Positions 43,954-46,251 of a DNA stretch of 46,251 bases are shown piece after piece. The notes beneath the pieces were generated by a model. It was not told the origin of the DNA and did no database searches. It saw nothing but the letters and a program-made list of their open reading frames with translations. Both the position numbers and the translations under genes were made by a program. Position 1 is the first letter of the stretch. Each line of letters begins with the position of its first letter. Source of the DNA: an uncultured Francisellaceae bacterium (lineage in GTDB: Bacteria; Pseudomonadota; Gammaproteobacteria; UBA6186; Azoamicaceae); NCBI GenBank assembly GCA_945956915.1, contig CAMFJH010000018.1, positions 1 through 46,251 on the forward strand. Reading direction: 5' to 3'.

Positions 43954-45693
43954 ATGTTTTCAGATGTGTCACCAACAGCTTCAGTAAGTTATAAAAATAT
44001 TTTTGATCTTTCTATATATGAACAAACTGATTTTGTTTTTTCTGCTTACTTAGATAAAAAAGATGAAGATGAGCTTCATAAAGCATTAATTGAACATTTG
44101 AATAAAAAAAAATTAGATAGATTGCATCATGTACTTCTCAAAAATTCTGGTGCAAAAATTGATACTTTGACTAAGATTGTGGGAGAAGGGACGAAGTTCT
44201 GGAATTATTTTTTTAGGCCCGTGTTTGGAGGTATGCCATTTATTAGTGTTGACAGTATTGAAAAATCTTTTTCTACTATGCCGAAAGATGAAGCGAAAAA
44301 AGAGTTATTTAAATTAGGTTTTCAAGTTCAGTTATTACGAGACGGTATTGATAAAGAGCCTATATATGCACTAGAGAAAGTTTATGTAACGAAAAAGAAA
44401 AAAGTGGTTTCTGATGATGTGCGTCATCAGATTGAAAAGGCATTATTATCTGCAAGGGATGATGCTATTTATCTCGAACTTACAAGACAATTCATTGACA
44501 CTGCATTAGCGATGCCCAGTGAACATTTACAAGTTAGTCATGATAAATTAACTCTCATAGACACGAGTTCTTTTTTTAGAAATTTTGAGCCTGGACTCAG
44601 GGCTAAATTGAGATTAATTGCACATAAATTTATTGTTGATTCAAATCAACCAAGTGATAGCGGAAGAAATAATCGTGGAATTTATTATTTTCAGGGAGAT
44701 CCAGGTACGGGAAAAAGTCGTGCTGCAGTCAAGTTGTTAGATTGTTTAGACTTGCCTTATTTTGTTCTCACTGTCCGGCGTCTTGAAGATCTTTCTAGTG
44801 AAAATTTAGAAGGTTCTGCAAGAACCTTAATGTCACATAACCCTGGAATTATTGCGAAAACCTTACTCAGCAAAAATAATCGTAACGCTACTCCTTATCT
44901 TAATGCCACACTAATACTAGACGATTTTGATAGGGTATTATTTGCTCAGAAAAAAGGTGGTACACCTTCAGCATTATCTTTTTTATTGGATTATTTAGAT
45001 CCAGGAAAAAGAACATATCCTAATCCATATTTTAATGCGGATCTTGATATCAGCAGATTATCTATAATAATAACTGCAAATAAACCTATTCCTAAAGTTA
45101 AGCATACTTCAACAGGAAAAATTGCGGATGATCCCTACACAGCTTTGCGTTCTCGGGTGACTGAAGTTTTGTTTCCTAATTTTCCCGATGAAACTCTACA
45201 GGCAATTCTTATGCCAATTGCAAAATCACTGGTAGAAAAATATGATTTTGCTCCAGTAGGTTTTTCATCAATGCCTGAAGAAGAACAAAATAAATTCGTT
45301 ACACCTATTATCGAAGATGCCATTGCAAAACAAAAACAAATTACTTCAGTATTAGAGCCTAGGGATATGGAAAGACAATTAGAATTAATAATATCTGCTA
45401 AAAAATTAAATATCGAGCTGCAGGACAATGTTCCCGAGCAAGATACCAAAGAAGATTTTGAAACTCTCAAAACACTTGGAGATAGATTTAGTGAGCTATC
45501 AGAATCATTCAATACATATAAAAAAGATATGCACATGATGTACGTGAGACAAAATTTCCCAAGCTTAGATTCTTTGAGTAGTTCATCCATTAACTCCTCT
45601 AGTGCTTCTCAAGCTTCAACTAAAAATCTTCCCGATGCTTTAACAACGTCAGTGACGGAAAATAAAAAAAATAATGTAAGTATTCATACATAA
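43954..45693 (+). CDS. AAA+ ATPase, paralogue B
   Basis: The 579-residue protein matches its divergent neighbour along its length (KDEDELHKALI-HLN-KK, GDPGTGKSR, LNA-LILDDFDR, DDPYTALRSRVT-V-FPNF). Walker A spans residues 248-255 and Walker B 320-327. Both copies keep the ATP-binding, hydrolysis and arginine-finger residues, so both look functional. The tail ends in a Ser/Asn-rich stretch. The divergent pair arose by an inverted duplication; the proteins might form a mixed hexamer, which is inference. Confidence 0.75.
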   Translation: MFSDVSPTASVSYKNIFDLSIYEQTDFVFSAYLDKKDEDELHKALIEHLNKKKLDRLHHVLLKNSGAKIDTLTKIVGEGTKFWNYFFRPVFGGMPFISVDSIEKSFSTMPKDEAKKELFKLGFQVQLLRDGIDKEPIYALEKVYVTKKKKVVSDDVRHQIEKALLSARDDAIYLELTRQFIDTALAMPSEHLQVSHDKLTLIDTSSFFRNFEPGLRAKLRLIAHKFIVDSNQPSDSGRNNRGIYYFQGDPGTGKSRAAVKLLDCLDLPYFVLTVRRLEDLSSENLEGSARTLMSHNPGIIAKTLLSKNNRNATPYLNATLILDDFDRVLFAQKKGGTPSALSFLLDYLDPGKRTYPNPYFNADLDISRLSIIITANKPIPKVKHTSTGKIADDPYTALRSRVTEVLFPNFPDETLQAILMPIAKSLVEKYDFAPVGFSSMPEEEQNKFVTPIIEDAIAKQKQITSVLEPRDMERQLELIISAKKLNIELQDNVPEQDTKEDFETLKTLGDRFSELSESFNTYKKDMHMMYVRQNFPSLDSLSSSSINSSSASQASTKNLPDALTTSVTENKKNNVSIHT

Positions 45694-45727
45694 TTTTAGG
45701 TAAAATTGTTTGGCATGGCAGAAAAAA

Positions 45728-45742
45728 GATTCTGTTGCAAAA
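45728..45742. repeat. Possible IS6-type terminal sequence
   Basis: GATTCTGTTGCAAAA differs from the common IS6 end GGTTCTGTTGCAAA by one base. No transposase is attached, so it may be a scar or chance. The rest of 45694-45945 has no gene that I can support. Confidence 0.3.
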
Positions 45743-45945
45743 GATAAACATTGTGCTAAAATACCAAGAATTATTTTATATAGGTCAATTAGGACGGTTC
45801 TTTAGTCAATAATCTTTGTAAAAGTTGGTCCGCATCCCTTTGTCTTAATGCCAGGGCAATCGCATATAAACAATGGCTTGATTTTTAACTAGTTTAATGG
45901 GGAAATACTTGCTTGCAAAATTATTTTTAGCAGCAAGGATTAGCT

Positions 45946-46218
45946 ATGAACCTAACCGACACTTTCGTGACTCATTTCACAACGCTTGAGGACCCCCGAG
46001 AAGACACCCACCGATGCTTACATAATTTTTACGATATTCTTGTTATAGCCATTTTAGGTACTATTTGTGGTGCAGATGGCTGGATAGATATCTGTGAATT
46101 TGCTGAAAGCAAAATTGATTGGCTTAAAACCTTTTTGAAACTGCCTCATGGCATCCCCTCTCACGATACCTTTGGACGCGTTTTTTCTATGCTGGATGAT
46201 CTTCACCCGATTTTGTAG
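45946..46218 (+). pseudogene. ISAs1-family transposase, N-terminal fragment
   Basis: The frame encodes the typical ISAs1 N-terminal domain (LEDPREDTHRCLHNFYDILVIAILGTICGADGW, here in part) through LPHGIPSHDTFGRVFSML, then stops after 90 residues with DDLHPIL. The DDE catalytic part is absent up to the window end 33 bases later. The fragment is inactive. The last 20 bases of the window are a partial inverted match to 45716-45738 (TGGCAGAAA ... GTTGC), so a small deleted element with matching ends is possible. Confidence 0.75.
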
Positions 46219-46251
46219 AGTAATCGCTAAGCAACTTTTTCTTTCTGCCAG

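Overview
The window looks like a chromosome segment of an AT-rich, host-associated gammaproteobacterium of the Legionellales/Coxiellaceae kind; an amoeba-associated lineage such as Candidatus Berkiella would fit. This is inferred from the mreBCD block, PagP, Uup, a CBU_0592-type small membrane protein and many large eukaryotic-like or effector-like genes (leucine-rich repeats, NACHT-HEAT, a deaminase-like Ser-rich protein, a FOXRED2-like flavoprotein). The species cannot be fixed from the sequence alone.

Layout. 1-10140 is mostly conserved housekeeping DNA: the end of a leucine-rich-repeat gene, mreB-mreC-mreD, a Cache/HAMP receptor without an output domain, pagP, uup, a secreted beta-carbonic anhydrase, a YgjP-type metallopeptidase overlapping an L,D-transpeptidase, and a small membrane protein. 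10185-15246 holds three leftward effector-like genes: a coiled-coil protein, a deaminase-like protein with a Ser-rich tail, and a leucine-rich-repeat protein. 15247-22831 is a mobile zone: an AAA ATPase with a decayed partial copy nearby, a 21-bp-arm palindrome, a TacA-TacT type toxin-antitoxin pair, a KfrA-like coiled-coil protein, a tyrosine recombinase stopped before its catalytic Tyr, and a nest of IS3, IS30 and IS6 pieces of which only the IS6 transposase is intact. 22864-27225 is one giant NACHT-HEAT gene.

27431-41711 is the most interesting part. It looks like an undescribed RiPP (ribosomally made, modified peptide) cluster. A 54-residue precursor candidate (31579-31743), whose C-terminus contains W-S-K and W-G-A-C, sits behind a consensus-like promoter. 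It is followed by a hairpin and then by a GrrM/OscB-type radical SAM/SPASM enzyme, an FAD monooxygenase-like protein, an alpha/beta hydrolase and a 540-residue unknown protein. Divergent from it are a half-size ABC transporter and a GRDP-like protein. On the far side lies a leftward operon with a 16-codon leader ORF, a 2OG-Fe(II) oxygenase-like protein and a MATE transporter, whose promoter matches the precursor promoter at 21 of 28 positions. A second, closely similar MATE gene flanks the other side. The proposed flow is precursor, then cyclophane formation by the radical SAM enzyme, then oxidation and hydrolysis, then export by the ABC and MATE proteins. A FOXRED2-like flavin monooxygenase follows and may or may not belong.

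41725-45693 carries two divergent paralogous AAA+ proteins. The window ends in a truncated ISAs1-type transposase. No tRNA, rRNA or CRISPR array was seen.
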